A stretch of 64,000 nt of DNA, from contig DERN01000015.1 of NCBI GenBank assembly GCA_002360925.1, forward strand, positions 41,489-105,488, read 5' to 3'. Each line of letters opens with the position of its first letter. Position 1 is the first letter of the stretch. The notes under the pieces are model-generated. The model saw only the letters and a program-made list of their open reading frames with translations. It had not been told where the DNA came from and made no database searches. This document shows positions 25,071-33,673 of this stretch, in pieces. The translations under genes and the position numbers were made by a program. Origin of the DNA: Flavobacteriaceae bacterium UBA3339. GTDB lineage: Bacteria; Bacteroidota; Bacteroidia; Flavobacteriales; Flavobacteriaceae.

Positions 25071-25112
25071 ACACTTCAATATTCAACCTGAAATAAGTAA
25101 ATATTGAAGTGT
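25071..25112. terminator. hairpin between ClC gene and secreted-protein triplet
   Basis: A 13-bp perfect inverted repeat ACACTTCAATATT / AATATTGAAGTGT with a 16-base loop lies between the two convergent genes. No strong T-run follows, so termination is probable rather than certain. Upstream, 24990-25030 carries a fragment resembling the dispersed palindrome at 20.9 kb (CATTCTCATTC and GAATGACAG). Confidence 0.5.
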
Positions 25113-25138
25113 ATCTTAATAAAATTCTATATTGTCAA

Positions 25139-25969
25139 TTAATCTCCGATTTTATAAATAAAAATTTGAGTAGAGTTTTTAAGTAAAATCATTCCAGAGC
25201 TATTGTAATAAGGATAAGAAGCCGTACAATTACCAGATTGTCCTCTTCCTAATTCAACGACCCAATTTGTTGTGTAGTTTTCCAAGTAAAAAACAAATGT
25301 TATAGTTCCTCCATGACTCGAAATTCCTCCTTCTAAATGACTCGCTGTTGTATGTATTTTTGTTGTTCCTTCATTAGAAGGGAAATCAACAAAATAAGAA
25401 CTTAATGTACAATTTCTAGAATCATGTGTTGCTTCGTATACAAAATTAATTCGATACATTCCTTTAGGAAAGGTAACCGTAGAAGTTAATGGATTAAATG
25501 ACAATCCTGGAATTGTATTTTTCCCCATAGCTAAAGATGTTATTCTCTGTTTAGAATTATTTCCAACGCCATTTAAGAAATTATTAATATCTTGGGTTAA
25601 AGTTAAAACTAAAGGTTGCGGAATAGAAGCTTTTTCGAGTGTTGTTGTTTTAACAATTCCATTATCATCTACAATTAACAGTTTTTCGAAATCGATTGAA
25701 CCATTTTGTAAGCCTTCTAATTTTAAAGGATTAGAATCGGCCTTAATGTGTAATTTGTTTTCCGGAGCAATAGTTCCAATTCCAACATTTCCATTTGAAA
25801 GGACAATAAAATCATCTTTTTGTTGCTCTTTATTCGGTACTTTTCCTTTAGGATTATTTTTACTTCCATCTATATGGTAAACTCCTTGAGGATTCGGTAT
25901 ATTCATTCCAACTTGTGCTACAAGAAGCGCTGTATTTAAAAAGAAAGTGATTAATAAGAATTTTTTCAT
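25139..25969 (-). CDS. secreted paralogous protein, left triplet copy 3
   Basis: The 276-residue protein has a signal peptide (KKFLLITFFLNTALLVAQ). The N-terminal module is shared by all six proteins of this region: a VGMNIPNPQGVYHIDGSKNNPKG opening, a DDFIVLSNGNVGIGT turn and PENKLHIKADS. The C-terminal domain (about 130-276) is beta-rich with conserved cysteines in DSRNCTLSSYFVDFP and SGNCTASYP, possibly disulfide-linked. Function unknown. The VGIGT repeats resemble trimeric fibre or surface-adhesin necks. Third gene of a three-gene operon read leftward, 18 bases after copy 2. Confidence 0.75.
   Translation of the reverse strand: MKKFLLITFFLNTALLVAQVGMNIPNPQGVYHIDGSKNNPKGKVPNKEQQKDDFIVLSNGNVGIGTIAPENKLHIKADSNPLKLEGLQNGSIDFEKLLIVDDNGIVKTTTLEKASIPQPLVLTLTQDINNFLNGVGNNSKQRITSLAMGKNTIPGLSFNPLTSTVTFPKGMYRINFVYEATHDSRNCTLSSYFVDFPSNEGTTKIHTTASHLEGGISSHGGTITFVFYLENYTTNWVVELGRGQSGNCTASYPYYNSSGMILLKNSTQIFIYKIGD
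25713..25828 (-). repeat. 116-bp direct repeat in secreted-protein genes, copy 1
   Basis: Ungapped near-identical segment present in all three left-triplet genes (also 26559-26674 and 27434-27549). It encodes the DDF...GNVGIGT..PENKLHIKADSNPLKLEGLQ stretch. The spacing between copies is about 0.85-0.88 kb. Confidence 0.7.
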
Positions 25970-25987
25970 TGTGTGTAAGGTTTAAAT

Positions 25988-26842
25988 TTATTCTCCGATT
26001 CTAAAAATTAAAACTTGAGTTGAGTTTTTAAATAGAGTCATTCCAGAAGTATTATTTGGAAAATCTATTGCGCAATTACCAGATTCTCCTCTTCCAAATT
26101 CAATTGGCCAAATAGTTTCATTTGCAGTTAATGATACAGTGTATGTAATGGTTCCTCCGTGATTAGACTGGGCTCCTTGAAGGTGTTCGGCAGTATTATG
26201 AATTCTTCTACTTCCGTTAGGGCTAGGAAAATCGACAAAGTAAGAACTTAAAGTGCAGTTATTAGAATTATGTGTTGCTTCGTAAGAAAATACTATTTCA
26301 TAAGTACCTTTCGGAAAAGTTATTGTTGAAGTTGATGAATTAAATAGTAAACCTGGAATTGAGTTTTTAATTAGTTTTAAAGGAGTTACTGTTTGTTTTT
26401 GACCTATATAATATCTGTTTAAAAAATTAGTAACATTTTCAGATAGGTACAAAACAGCAGGTTGCGGGATTGAAGTACTTTGTAATGAAACCGCTTTAAC
26501 AATACCATTTTCGTTTATCGTTAATAGTTTTTTTGATTCAATTAAATCATCTTGTAAACCTTCTAATTTTAAAGGATTAGAATCGGCTTTAATATGTAGC
26601 TTATTTTCGGGTGAAATAGTTCCAATTCCAACATTACCATTTGCGAGAACTGTAAAGTCATCTTTTTGTTGTTCATTACTCGGAGCTTGTCCCTTAGGAT
26701 TGTTTTTATTTCCATCTATATGAATTATTCCTTGCGGATTAGCGGTGTTTATTCCTACTTGTGCGTAGGGTAAAGTTATATTGAAAAGGAAGAAAAGTAA
26801 TATGTGTTTTTTCATTTTATTTGGTTTAAAATTGAACTTCAA
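25988..26842 (-). CDS. secreted paralogous protein, left triplet copy 2
   Basis: 284 residues from the first ATG. A second in-frame ATG at residue 9 (MKKHILLFFLFNITLPYAQ) gives a cleaner signal peptide and may be the true start (26818). The architecture matches the neighbours: a VGINTANPQGIIHIDGNKNNPKG module, GNVGIGTISPENKLHI, then a beta-rich domain with NSNNCTLSSYFVDFP and SGNCAIDFP. Function unknown. Middle gene of the leftward operon, 14 bases after copy 1. Confidence 0.75.
   Translation of the reverse strand: MKFNFKPNKMKKHILLFFLFNITLPYAQVGINTANPQGIIHIDGNKNNPKGQAPSNEQQKDDFTVLANGNVGIGTISPENKLHIKADSNPLKLEGLQDDLIESKKLLTINENGIVKAVSLQSTSIPQPAVLYLSENVTNFLNRYYIGQKQTVTPLKLIKNSIPGLLFNSSTSTITFPKGTYEIVFSYEATHNSNNCTLSSYFVDFPSPNGSRRIHNTAEHLQGAQSNHGGTITYTVSLTANETIWPIEFGRGESGNCAIDFPNNTSGMTLFKNSTQVLIFRIGE
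26559..26674 (-). repeat. 116-bp direct repeat in secreted-protein genes, copy 2
   Basis: Second copy of the segment described at 25713-25828, same length without gaps. It has the most substitutions near its right end. Confidence 0.65.
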
Positions 26843-26856
26843 TTATTAATAATAGA

Positions 26857-27711
26857 TTAATCGCCAATTCTGAAAATTAGAATTTGAGTAGAATCTTTCA
26901 TTAAAGTCATACCAGAACTATTTAAAAAAGGCGAAGTGGCTGTACAATTACCAGATTGTCCTCTTCCTAATTCTACAGACCAAATCGTTTGATCTGCTGT
27001 TAAGGTTACGGTAAATGTTATGGTTCCGCCATGACTTGATTGAGCTCCTTGATTATGTCTTGAAGAAGTGTGAACTCGTCTTCTTACTGCATCAGGTGTA
27101 GGAAAATCAACAAAATAAGAGCTTAAAGTACATCCGGAAGAATTATGTGTAGCTTCATAGACAAAATTAATTTGATAAGTACCTTTTGGAAAGGAAACAG
27201 TAGAATTTGTTGAATTAAATGTTAAACCTTGAATTGTATTTTTTTCTAAATTTAACGGAGTTAAACGTTGTTTAAATCCATTTTGGATATTATATAGAAA
27301 ATTGTTCATATTCTGGGTTAAGCTTAAAACGGCTGGTTGTGGAATTGAAGATTTTTTTAATGAAGTTTTATTTATAGTTCCGGTTTTATCAATTATCAAT
27401 AACTCTTCTAATTCTGTGGAACCTGTTTGTAAACCTTCTAATTTTAAAGGATTGGAATCGGCTTTAATATGTAGTTTATTTTCAGGTAAAATAGTTCCAA
27501 TTCCAACATTTCCATTCTTAAGAACAATAAAATCATCTTTTTGTTGCTCACTATTTGGAATACTTCCTTTAGGATTATTTTTACCACCATCTATATGAAA
27601 GACTCCTTGAGGAGTAGGGGTGTTTATACTTTGTTGAGCTAGCAGGGATTTTGTACTAAGTACAATAGTAAAAAGAGTAAACCAAAGTTTACTTCTGTAG
27701 GATAAATTCAT
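26857..27711 (-). CDS. secreted paralogous protein, left triplet copy 1
   Basis: 284-residue protein, first of the leftward operon. The signal peptide spans about residues 1-25 (LWFTLFTIVLSTKSLLAQ). The N-terminal module (SINTPTPQGVFHIDGGKNNPKG, GNVGIGTILPENKLHI) and the C-terminal cysteine-bearing beta domain (NSSGCTLSSYFVDFP, SGNCTATSP) match the two copies downstream. It has a very good promoter (27735-27765). Function unknown; secretion to the cell surface is inferred from the signal and the fibre-like module. Confidence 0.75.
   Translation of the reverse strand: MNLSYRSKLWFTLFTIVLSTKSLLAQQSINTPTPQGVFHIDGGKNNPKGSIPNSEQQKDDFIVLKNGNVGIGTILPENKLHIKADSNPLKLEGLQTGSTELEELLIIDKTGTINKTSLKKSSIPQPAVLSLTQNMNNFLYNIQNGFKQRLTPLNLEKNTIQGLTFNSTNSTVSFPKGTYQINFVYEATHNSSGCTLSSYFVDFPTPDAVRRRVHTSSRHNQGAQSSHGGTITFTVTLTADQTIWSVELGRGQSGNCTATSPFLNSSGMTLMKDSTQILIFRIGD
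27434..27549 (-). repeat. 116-bp direct repeat in secreted-protein genes, copy 3
   Basis: Third copy of the segment described at 25713-25828, equal in length. Confidence 0.65.
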
Positions 27712-27734
27712 AAAAGGTGTTTTTTTTGTTAATG

Positions 27735-27765
27735 CAAACTTATAGTTAAATTGCTTAATAACAAA
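27735..27765 (-). promoter_or_regulatory. consensus Bacteroidota promoter for left triplet
   Basis: Read leftward: TTTG (complement of 27762-27765), exactly 19 bases, then TAAGTTTG (complement of 27735-27742). This matches TTTG-N19-TAnnTTTG fully and lies 24 bases before the first gene's ATG. Confidence 0.75.
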
Positions 27766-27972
27766 TTATTATGTCTTTTATTTGCTTTTTTAATAATTTT
27801 GTTTTTAATAAAAACCAGTTGTACCAAAGGTTTAATAGGAGTTTTTATACTATGAAAATCGTTTTTAGAATTAAAAAAGACAATGTTAACTTCTGGTAAT
27901 TTAAATCTTAACTTTCATAAACGTACAAAAACTTTTATCAAACCTTTAAGGTCTTAAAAACAAAGCATTTCA

Positions 27973-27980
27973 TATATTTG
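27973..27980 (+). promoter_or_regulatory. putative -7 box of uvrA promoter
   Basis: TATATTTG (full match) ends 16 bases before the ATG chosen for uvrA. It rules out the TTG at 27985 as a comfortable start. Confidence 0.55.
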
Positions 27981-27996
27981 CACTTTGAATTTTTCT

Positions 27997-30828
27997 ATGC
28001 AAAATACTGAAGAAAATATCGAAGTTATTGGCGCTCGCGTTCATAACTTAAAAAATATAGATGTTACCATTCCACGTGAAAAATTGGTGGTTATTACCGG
28101 ACTTTCGGGCTCGGGAAAATCTTCGCTTGCTTTCGACACGATTTATGCCGAGGGACAACGCAGATATATCGAAACGTTTGCTTCATATGCGCGTCAGTTT
28201 TTAGGTGGTTTGGAACGACCTGACGTTGATAAAATCGACGGATTATCTCCTGTGATTGCAATTGAACAAAAAACGGTCAACAAAAATCCGCGTTCAACTG
28301 TAGGAACTATTACCGAAATTTACGATTTTATTCGCTTGCTTTTTGCTCGTGCTTCCGACGCTTATTCGTTCGAAACAGGCGAAAAGATGATTAGTTATTC
28401 CGATGAGCAAATTCAGGAATTAATTACAGAAAATTATCAAGATCAACGAATCAATATTTTATCTCCTGTAATTCGATCAAGAAAAGGACATTATCGCGAA
28501 TTGTTCGAACAAATTGCCAAACAAGGTTTTGTGAAAGTTCGTGTTGATGGCGAAATTCGCGACATCACTTCCGGAATGAAATTAGATCGTTACAAGACGC
28601 ACGATATCGAAATTGTAATTGATCGATTGGCTGTTGATGCTTCGGAAGAAACACAAAAACGTTTGTCCGAAAGTATTCAAACAGCAATGTATCACGGCGA
28701 CGATATTTTAATGGTTATTCCTCATAATTCCGAAACACCACGTTTTTTCAGTCGTCATTTAATGTGTCCAACTTCGGGGATTTCATATCCAATTCCCGAA
28801 CCTAATAGTTTTTCATTTAATTCGCCAAAAGGTGCGTGTCCCGCTTGTAATGGTTTGGGAACAGTGAACGAAATCAATCTTAAAAAGATTATTCCCGATG
28901 ATGCTGTTTCTATCAAAAATGGGGGGATCGTTCCAATTGGAGAACAAAAAAACACGTGGATTTTTAAGCAATTAGAAATTATTGCGCAACGTTTTAATTT
29001 TAAATTAACCGATGCAATTAAAGATATTCCTCAAGAAGCCATGGAGATTATTTTACATGGCGGAAAAGAAAGTTTTTCAGTTGCTTCTAAAGTATTGGGA
29101 ATTACAAAAGATTATAAAATTGATTTTGAAGGAATTTCGAATTTCATTAAAAGTCAGTTCGACGATGCTCCAACTTCTTCAATAAAACGTTGGGCAAATG
29201 ATTTTATGGACGAAATTGCATGTCCGGAATGTCATGGATCGCGTTTGCGAAAAGAATCGTTGTATTTTAAAATCAACGATAAAAATATTGCCGAATTATC
29301 TTCGATGGATTTAGATCAATTAGGTGAATGGTTTCATGATTTACCTGAAAATCTAAGCGAAAAACAAAAAATAATTGCAGTCGAAATCGTAAAAGAAATT
29401 TCAACTCGTTTATCGTTTCTTTTAGATGTTGGATTGAATTATTTAACATTAAATCGTTCTTCTAAAACACTTTCTGGTGGCGAAGCACAGCGAATTCGTT
29501 TGGCAACGCAAATTGGATCACAATTGGTTGGCGTTTTATATATTTTAGACGAACCAAGTATTGGTTTGCATCAGCGCGACAACGAAAAACTGATTACTTC
29601 GTTAAAACAATTGCGCGATGTAGGAAATTCGGTTTTAGTTGTAGAGCACGATAAAGACATGATTGAAGAAGCTGATTTTGTAATTGATATTGGTCCAAAA
29701 GCCGGAATTAACGGCGGGCAAATTATCAGTGCAACTTCGCCCAAGCAATTGTTAGAAAAAGATACGATTACAGCGCAATATTTAAACGGAAAATTAGAAA
29801 TTCCGATTCCTGCTGAACGAAGAAAAGGAAATGGAAACAATTTAAAATTAAAAGGAGCAAAGGGAAATAATCTTAAAAATGTTTCGGTCGAATTTCCTTT
29901 AGGAACCTTAATTTGCATAACCGGAGTTTCGGGTTCGGGAAAATCTACTTTGATTAACGAAACGTTGTATCCTATTTTAAATACACATTTTTTCAATGCA
30001 GTTAAAGTTCCGCAACCTTATGAAAAATTAGAAGGTTTAGAACATATCGATAAAGTTATTGGAATAGATCAAAGTCCGATTGGAAGAACACCGCGTTCAA
30101 ATCCGGCGACTTATACCGAAGTTTTCTCAGAAATTCGTACTTTGTTTACCAAAACGCCCGAAGCAAGTATTCGCGGATATAAACCAGGTCGTTTTAGTTT
30201 TAATGTAAAAGGCGGACGTTGCGAAACCTGTGAAGGTTCTGGACTTCGTACAATTGAAATGGGATTTTTACCCGATGTTTATGTTGAATGCGAAACGTGT
30301 CAAGGAAAACGTTTTAATCGCGAAACATTGGAAATTCGTTATAAAGGAAAATCAATTGCCGATGTTTTAGATATGACGATTGATGAAAGTGTTTCGTTTT
30401 TTGAAAACATTCCAAAAATCTATCGAAAAGTAAAAACAATTCAAGATGTCGGTTTGGGGTATTTAACGTTGGGTCAGCAAAGTACCACTTTATCTGGAGG
30501 TGAAGCGCAGCGTATTAAATTAGCGACCGAATTATCTAAAAAAGATACCGGAAACACATTTTACATTTTAGATGAACCCACAACCGGTTTACATTTCGAA
30601 GATATTCGGGTTCTAATGGAAGTGCTTCAGAAATTGGTAGATAAAGGAAATACGGTTCTGATTATTGAACATAATTTAGATGTAATTAAAATGGCAGATT
30701 ACATTATTGATATTGGTCCGGAAGGCGGAAAGGGCGGAGGTGAAGTTGTTGCAAAAGGAACTCCGGAACAAGTTGCCAAAAGTAAAAAAAGCCATACAGC
30801 ACGTTTTTTAAAGAAAGAATTGAGTTAA
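27997..30828 (+). CDS. uvrA: excinuclease ABC subunit A
   Basis: DNA damage recognition ATPase of nucleotide excision repair, 943 residues from MQNTEENIEVIGARVHNLKN. Two ABC modules are visible: Walker A GLSGSGKS (35-42) and GVSGSGKST in the second half. ABC signatures are LSGGEAQRIRLA and LSGGEAQRIKLA, with ILDEPSIGLH and ILDEPTTGLH Walker B boxes. Zinc knuckles are CPACNGLG with CPECHGSR in the first half and CETCEGSG with CETCQGKR in the second. All appear intact. A short upstream TTG is possible but lies too close to the -7 box. A LOG-family gene follows after 32 bases. Confidence 0.96.
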   Translation: MQNTEENIEVIGARVHNLKNIDVTIPREKLVVITGLSGSGKSSLAFDTIYAEGQRRYIETFASYARQFLGGLERPDVDKIDGLSPVIAIEQKTVNKNPRSTVGTITEIYDFIRLLFARASDAYSFETGEKMISYSDEQIQELITENYQDQRINILSPVIRSRKGHYRELFEQIAKQGFVKVRVDGEIRDITSGMKLDRYKTHDIEIVIDRLAVDASEETQKRLSESIQTAMYHGDDILMVIPHNSETPRFFSRHLMCPTSGISYPIPEPNSFSFNSPKGACPACNGLGTVNEINLKKIIPDDAVSIKNGGIVPIGEQKNTWIFKQLEIIAQRFNFKLTDAIKDIPQEAMEIILHGGKESFSVASKVLGITKDYKIDFEGISNFIKSQFDDAPTSSIKRWANDFMDEIACPECHGSRLRKESLYFKINDKNIAELSSMDLDQLGEWFHDLPENLSEKQKIIAVEIVKEISTRLSFLLDVGLNYLTLNRSSKTLSGGEAQRIRLATQIGSQLVGVLYILDEPSIGLHQRDNEKLITSLKQLRDVGNSVLVVEHDKDMIEEADFVIDIGPKAGINGGQIISATSPKQLLEKDTITAQYLNGKLEIPIPAERRKGNGNNLKLKGAKGNNLKNVSVEFPLGTLICITGVSGSGKSTLINETLYPILNTHFFNAVKVPQPYEKLEGLEHIDKVIGIDQSPIGRTPRSNPATYTEVFSEIRTLFTKTPEASIRGYKPGRFSFNVKGGRCETCEGSGLRTIEMGFLPDVYVECETCQGKRFNRETLEIRYKGKSIADVLDMTIDESVSFFENIPKIYRKVKTIQDVGLGYLTLGQQSTTLSGGEAQRIKLATELSKKDTGNTFYILDEPTTGLHFEDIRVLMEVLQKLVDKGNTVLIIEHNLDVIKMADYIIDIGPEGGKGGGEVVAKGTPEQVAKSKKSHTARFLKKELS

Positions 30829-30860
30829 AAGAAGTAAGACTCGAAAAAAAAAAATGAAAT

Positions 30861-31583
30861 ATGAAAGACGATTTTTCAGAAGAAGAAACAAGAATACAAA
30901 AGAGCTTTTCACAAAAATCATGGAATGAAATTAAATCCAATGATTCGTGGGCTATTTTTAAGATCATGTCAGAGTTTGTAAATGGATACGAAAGAATGGG
31001 ACGAATTGGTCCTTGTGTTTCTATTTTTGGTTCGGCAAGAACTCAAAGCGATAATAAATACTATAAACTAGCAGAAGAAATTGCTTTTCAAATAAGTAAA
31101 GCTGGGTACGGAGTTATTTCGGGCGGTGGTCCCGGAATTATGGAAGCTGCAAATAAAGGAGCTCATTTAGGCGGTGGTGTTTCGGTTGGTTTAAATATCG
31201 ATTTGCCTTTCGAACAGCATTTCAATCCTTATATCGATCATGACAAAAACTTACAATTCGATTATTTCTTTGTACGTAAAGTTATGTTTGTAAAATATTC
31301 GCAAGGATTTGTTGTAATGCCTGGAGGTTTTGGAACATTAGACGAATTGTTTGAGGCAATTACTTTAATTCAAACTAAAAAAATCGCTAAATTTCCTATT
31401 ATTTTAGTAGGATCAGAATTCTGGTCAGGTTTATTCGAATGGATAAAAGAAGTGGTTTTAGCTAAACATGCTAAGATTTCTCCCGAAGATATGAACTTAA
31501 TTAAAATTGTAGATTCAGCGAATGAAGTAGTCGAGATAATTGATAATTTCTACAAAAAATACAATTTGAGTCCCAATTTTTAA
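30861..31583 (+). CDS. LOG-family nucleotide 5'-monophosphate phosphoribohydrolase-like protein
   Basis: 240 residues, TIGR00730-type Rossmann protein. Signatures are VSIFGSART, the VISGGGPGIMEAANKGAHLGG loop, and the LOG motif MPGGFGTLDELFEA. LOG enzymes release a base from nucleoside 5'-monophosphates, some making cytokinin-like products and others with a housekeeping role. The N-terminal 50 residues (SQKSWNEIKSNDSWAIFKIMSEFVNGYE) form the extension seen in the longer subgroup. It is downstream of uvrA in the same direction and probably co-transcribed. Confidence 0.87.
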   Translation: MKDDFSEEETRIQKSFSQKSWNEIKSNDSWAIFKIMSEFVNGYERMGRIGPCVSIFGSARTQSDNKYYKLAEEIAFQISKAGYGVISGGGPGIMEAANKGAHLGGGVSVGLNIDLPFEQHFNPYIDHDKNLQFDYFFVRKVMFVKYSQGFVVMPGGFGTLDELFEAITLIQTKKIAKFPIILVGSEFWSGLFEWIKEVVLAKHAKISPEDMNLIKIVDSANEVVEIIDNFYKKYNLSPNF

Positions 31584-31620
31584 TGATTCTATGTTTTTTT
31601 TAGAATTTTGACTCTTTTTA
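31568..31620 (+). terminator. possible terminator after LOG gene
   Basis: GAGTC (31568-31572) pairs with GACTC (31610-31614), and inside it ATTCTA (31586-31591) with TAGAAT (31601-31606). A TTTTTA tail follows. The 5' arm lies in the last codons of the gene. The structure is imperfect. Confidence 0.4.
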
Positions 31621-31757
31621 ATTTATTATAATTTTATATAAATTTAATTTAACATAATTTAAATGTTAAATGTTAATACGTAAAATTAATTTTAGATGCT
31701 TTGAAATGTGTTTTATTAAATTCAAACAGCTCATTTTCAAGCATCTATTTAAAGTAA

Positions 31758-31765
31758 TATCTTTG
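31758..31765 (+). promoter_or_regulatory. putative -7 box for right triplet
   Basis: TATCTTTG (full TAnnTTTG match), with TTTC about 19 bases upstream, lies 25 bases before the ATG at 31791. Confidence 0.55.
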
Positions 31766-31790
31766 TAAAAAATTAGAAAAGCAATTTTTT

Positions 31791-32786
31791 ATGAAGAACA
31801 TTATCTATTTATTGCTTTTTACAATATTATTTGTAAAAACTAACTACGCGCAAGTAGGAATCAATACCAATAGTCCTAAGGGCTGGCTTCATGTTGATTC
31901 GAAGAAAGATTCAAACGGAACTCCCGCAACAACAACCGATGATTTTGTCATTTCTACCGACGGAAAAGTAGGAATTGGAACTACAACTCCTTCCGAAAAA
32001 TTACATGTTGAAGGAAAAGTACTTACTACAGGAAACAGTACGATCGATAATCAACTAAATGTTGAAGGAAATACTTTAGTTAAAGGAAAAATGGCAATAG
32101 GCGATTCTCATACGCCAACTGCTACAGTTCACGTTAAAACTAATAACGGAGAGAATGCCATACGAATTGAAGACAACACTTTTTCAAGCGGTAAATACCT
32201 TACATCTGATAAAGATGGAAACGCTTATTGGGAAAATATTGCTCCGGAAACTCATGTTGTTGGTTATAATATTCCTTTATACACTGCAGCTAAAAGAATT
32301 AGTACAAATGCTTCAGGTTCATGGGGAGGTCAAAATTTTACATATGTTAACATTACCGATACTCCACTTAATTTAACAGAAGGTGTTTGGCTTATTATAG
32401 CACGCTATGGTGTACGAATGAATAATTCAGCACATTCTTCAAGTTATAAACTAGAAGATATGATTTGGACAAAATTAGAACAAAGTTTAAACGGTGGCCT
32501 TACTTGGACCGAGGTTATTACAGAAGGAATGATTGGTGAAATTGGAGATACAGGAACTGGAACAACTAGTAGTAATAGAATGCATAGTGCAATTCCACAA
32601 GTAACACATATTTTAAATGTTGAAAATACGGCACAAATAAGAGTACAAGCAGGAGTTATTTGCGGTAATAATAGTTATTATATACAAACGGTTCCTGAAA
32701 ATGATACAAATGCTTATATACCAGGTTTTAAACCTGTTTTTACTGCAGTTAGATTAAACAATAGACCTTTAGGTAGTGAATTATAA
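31791..32786 (+). CDS. secreted paralogous protein, right triplet copy 1
   Basis: 331 residues with a signal peptide (NIIYLLLFTILFVKTNYAQ). The N-terminal module (VGINTNSPKGWLHVDSKKDSNG, DDFVISTDGKVGIGTTTPSEKLHVEG) is the one found in the left triplet, here followed by a further repeat (GNSTIDNQLNVEGNTLVKGKMAIGDSHTPTATVHVK reading as short strands). The C-terminal domain (about 165-331) is beta-rich and unlike that of the left triplet. Function unknown; probably extracellular. First of three tandem genes (13 and 10 bases apart). Confidence 0.75.
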   Translation: MKNIIYLLLFTILFVKTNYAQVGINTNSPKGWLHVDSKKDSNGTPATTTDDFVISTDGKVGIGTTTPSEKLHVEGKVLTTGNSTIDNQLNVEGNTLVKGKMAIGDSHTPTATVHVKTNNGENAIRIEDNTFSSGKYLTSDKDGNAYWENIAPETHVVGYNIPLYTAAKRISTNASGSWGGQNFTYVNITDTPLNLTEGVWLIIARYGVRMNNSAHSSSYKLEDMIWTKLEQSLNGGLTWTEVITEGMIGEIGDTGTGTTSSNRMHSAIPQVTHILNVENTAQIRVQAGVICGNNSYYIQTVPENDTNAYIPGFKPVFTAVRLNNRPLGSEL

Positions 32787-32799
32787 TAGTTGATAAATC

Positions 32800-33663
32800 A
32801 TGAAAAAACTTATATTTATAATAAGCTTATTAGTAACGGCTTATGTTAACGGGCAAACGGGAGTTTTTACCCCCAATCCACAAGGAACACTTCATATAGA
32901 TCCTAAAAAGGATACAAATGGTTCTGCTAATATTCAAGATGATTTTATTATCAATCCAACAACAGGTAATGTTGGTTTAGGTATAATACCTTCAACTACC
33001 GAAAAACTATTGATTGATGGAAACAGCAAAATAACAGGGAATTCAACTAAAAAAGCAAACGAAATTATTGAACAAAATGCTGTAACTGAAAAGTTAGGTG
33101 TTAACGATGCTGTGAATCCAACACATCGCATTCATATAAAAACAAATGAAGAGAAGCTTTTTCGTTTATCCGATGGCTCAGAAAAAGCAGGGTCTTTACT
33201 AACCACAGACACAAACGGAAATGTATATTGGGAACCCATGAAACCTTTAGCTTCCATTGTTGAGGGAAGTTTAAAACATAACGTAAGAATTACTTCTGGC
33301 GGAAGTGGAAATACAGATGTTACAGACAAGCCCTTAGTACTAACACCAGGAAAATGGATGGTTTTTGCACGCGCCGTAACCATCGGTAATTTAGGAGGCT
33401 TCTCTATGTATATTGAATTAAGAAAAGCAAATGGTGAATCTGTAACCAGAAGAGGAGCTTATGCCGAAAAAGGGAGTCCTTATATAGCGGTTGTACCTTT
33501 AAATTTTATTGTAGATGTACCAGCCACATCCCCTTCAACCGCTTATCATATTCACCTTGCTTGTACTAATACGAATGGAACTACTACAAATATCAATGCT
33601 TTTGCAGGAAAAATGCATTTTTATGCATTAAGAATCGACCGAGATAATACTCCAACTCCTTAA
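32800..33663 (+). CDS. secreted paralogous protein, right triplet copy 2
   Basis: 287 residues with signal peptide (KKLIFIISLLVTAYVNGQ). The common N-terminal module is present but altered (TGVFTPNPQGTLHIDPKKDTNG, DDFIINPTTGNVGLGIIP), then TEKLLIDGNSKITGNS and a THRIHIKT block. The C-terminal beta domain carries LTPGKWMVFARA, equivalent to LTEGVWLIIARY of copy 1 and LNEPGYWIVLIS of copy 3, so the three share this domain. Function unknown. Confidence 0.73.
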   Translation: MKKLIFIISLLVTAYVNGQTGVFTPNPQGTLHIDPKKDTNGSANIQDDFIINPTTGNVGLGIIPSTTEKLLIDGNSKITGNSTKKANEIIEQNAVTEKLGVNDAVNPTHRIHIKTNEEKLFRLSDGSEKAGSLLTTDTNGNVYWEPMKPLASIVEGSLKHNVRITSGGSGNTDVTDKPLVLTPGKWMVFARAVTIGNLGGFSMYIELRKANGESVTRRGAYAEKGSPYIAVVPLNFIVDVPATSPSTAYHIHLACTNTNGTTTNINAFAGKMHFYALRIDRDNTPTP

Positions 33664-33673
33664 AAAGAAAACC

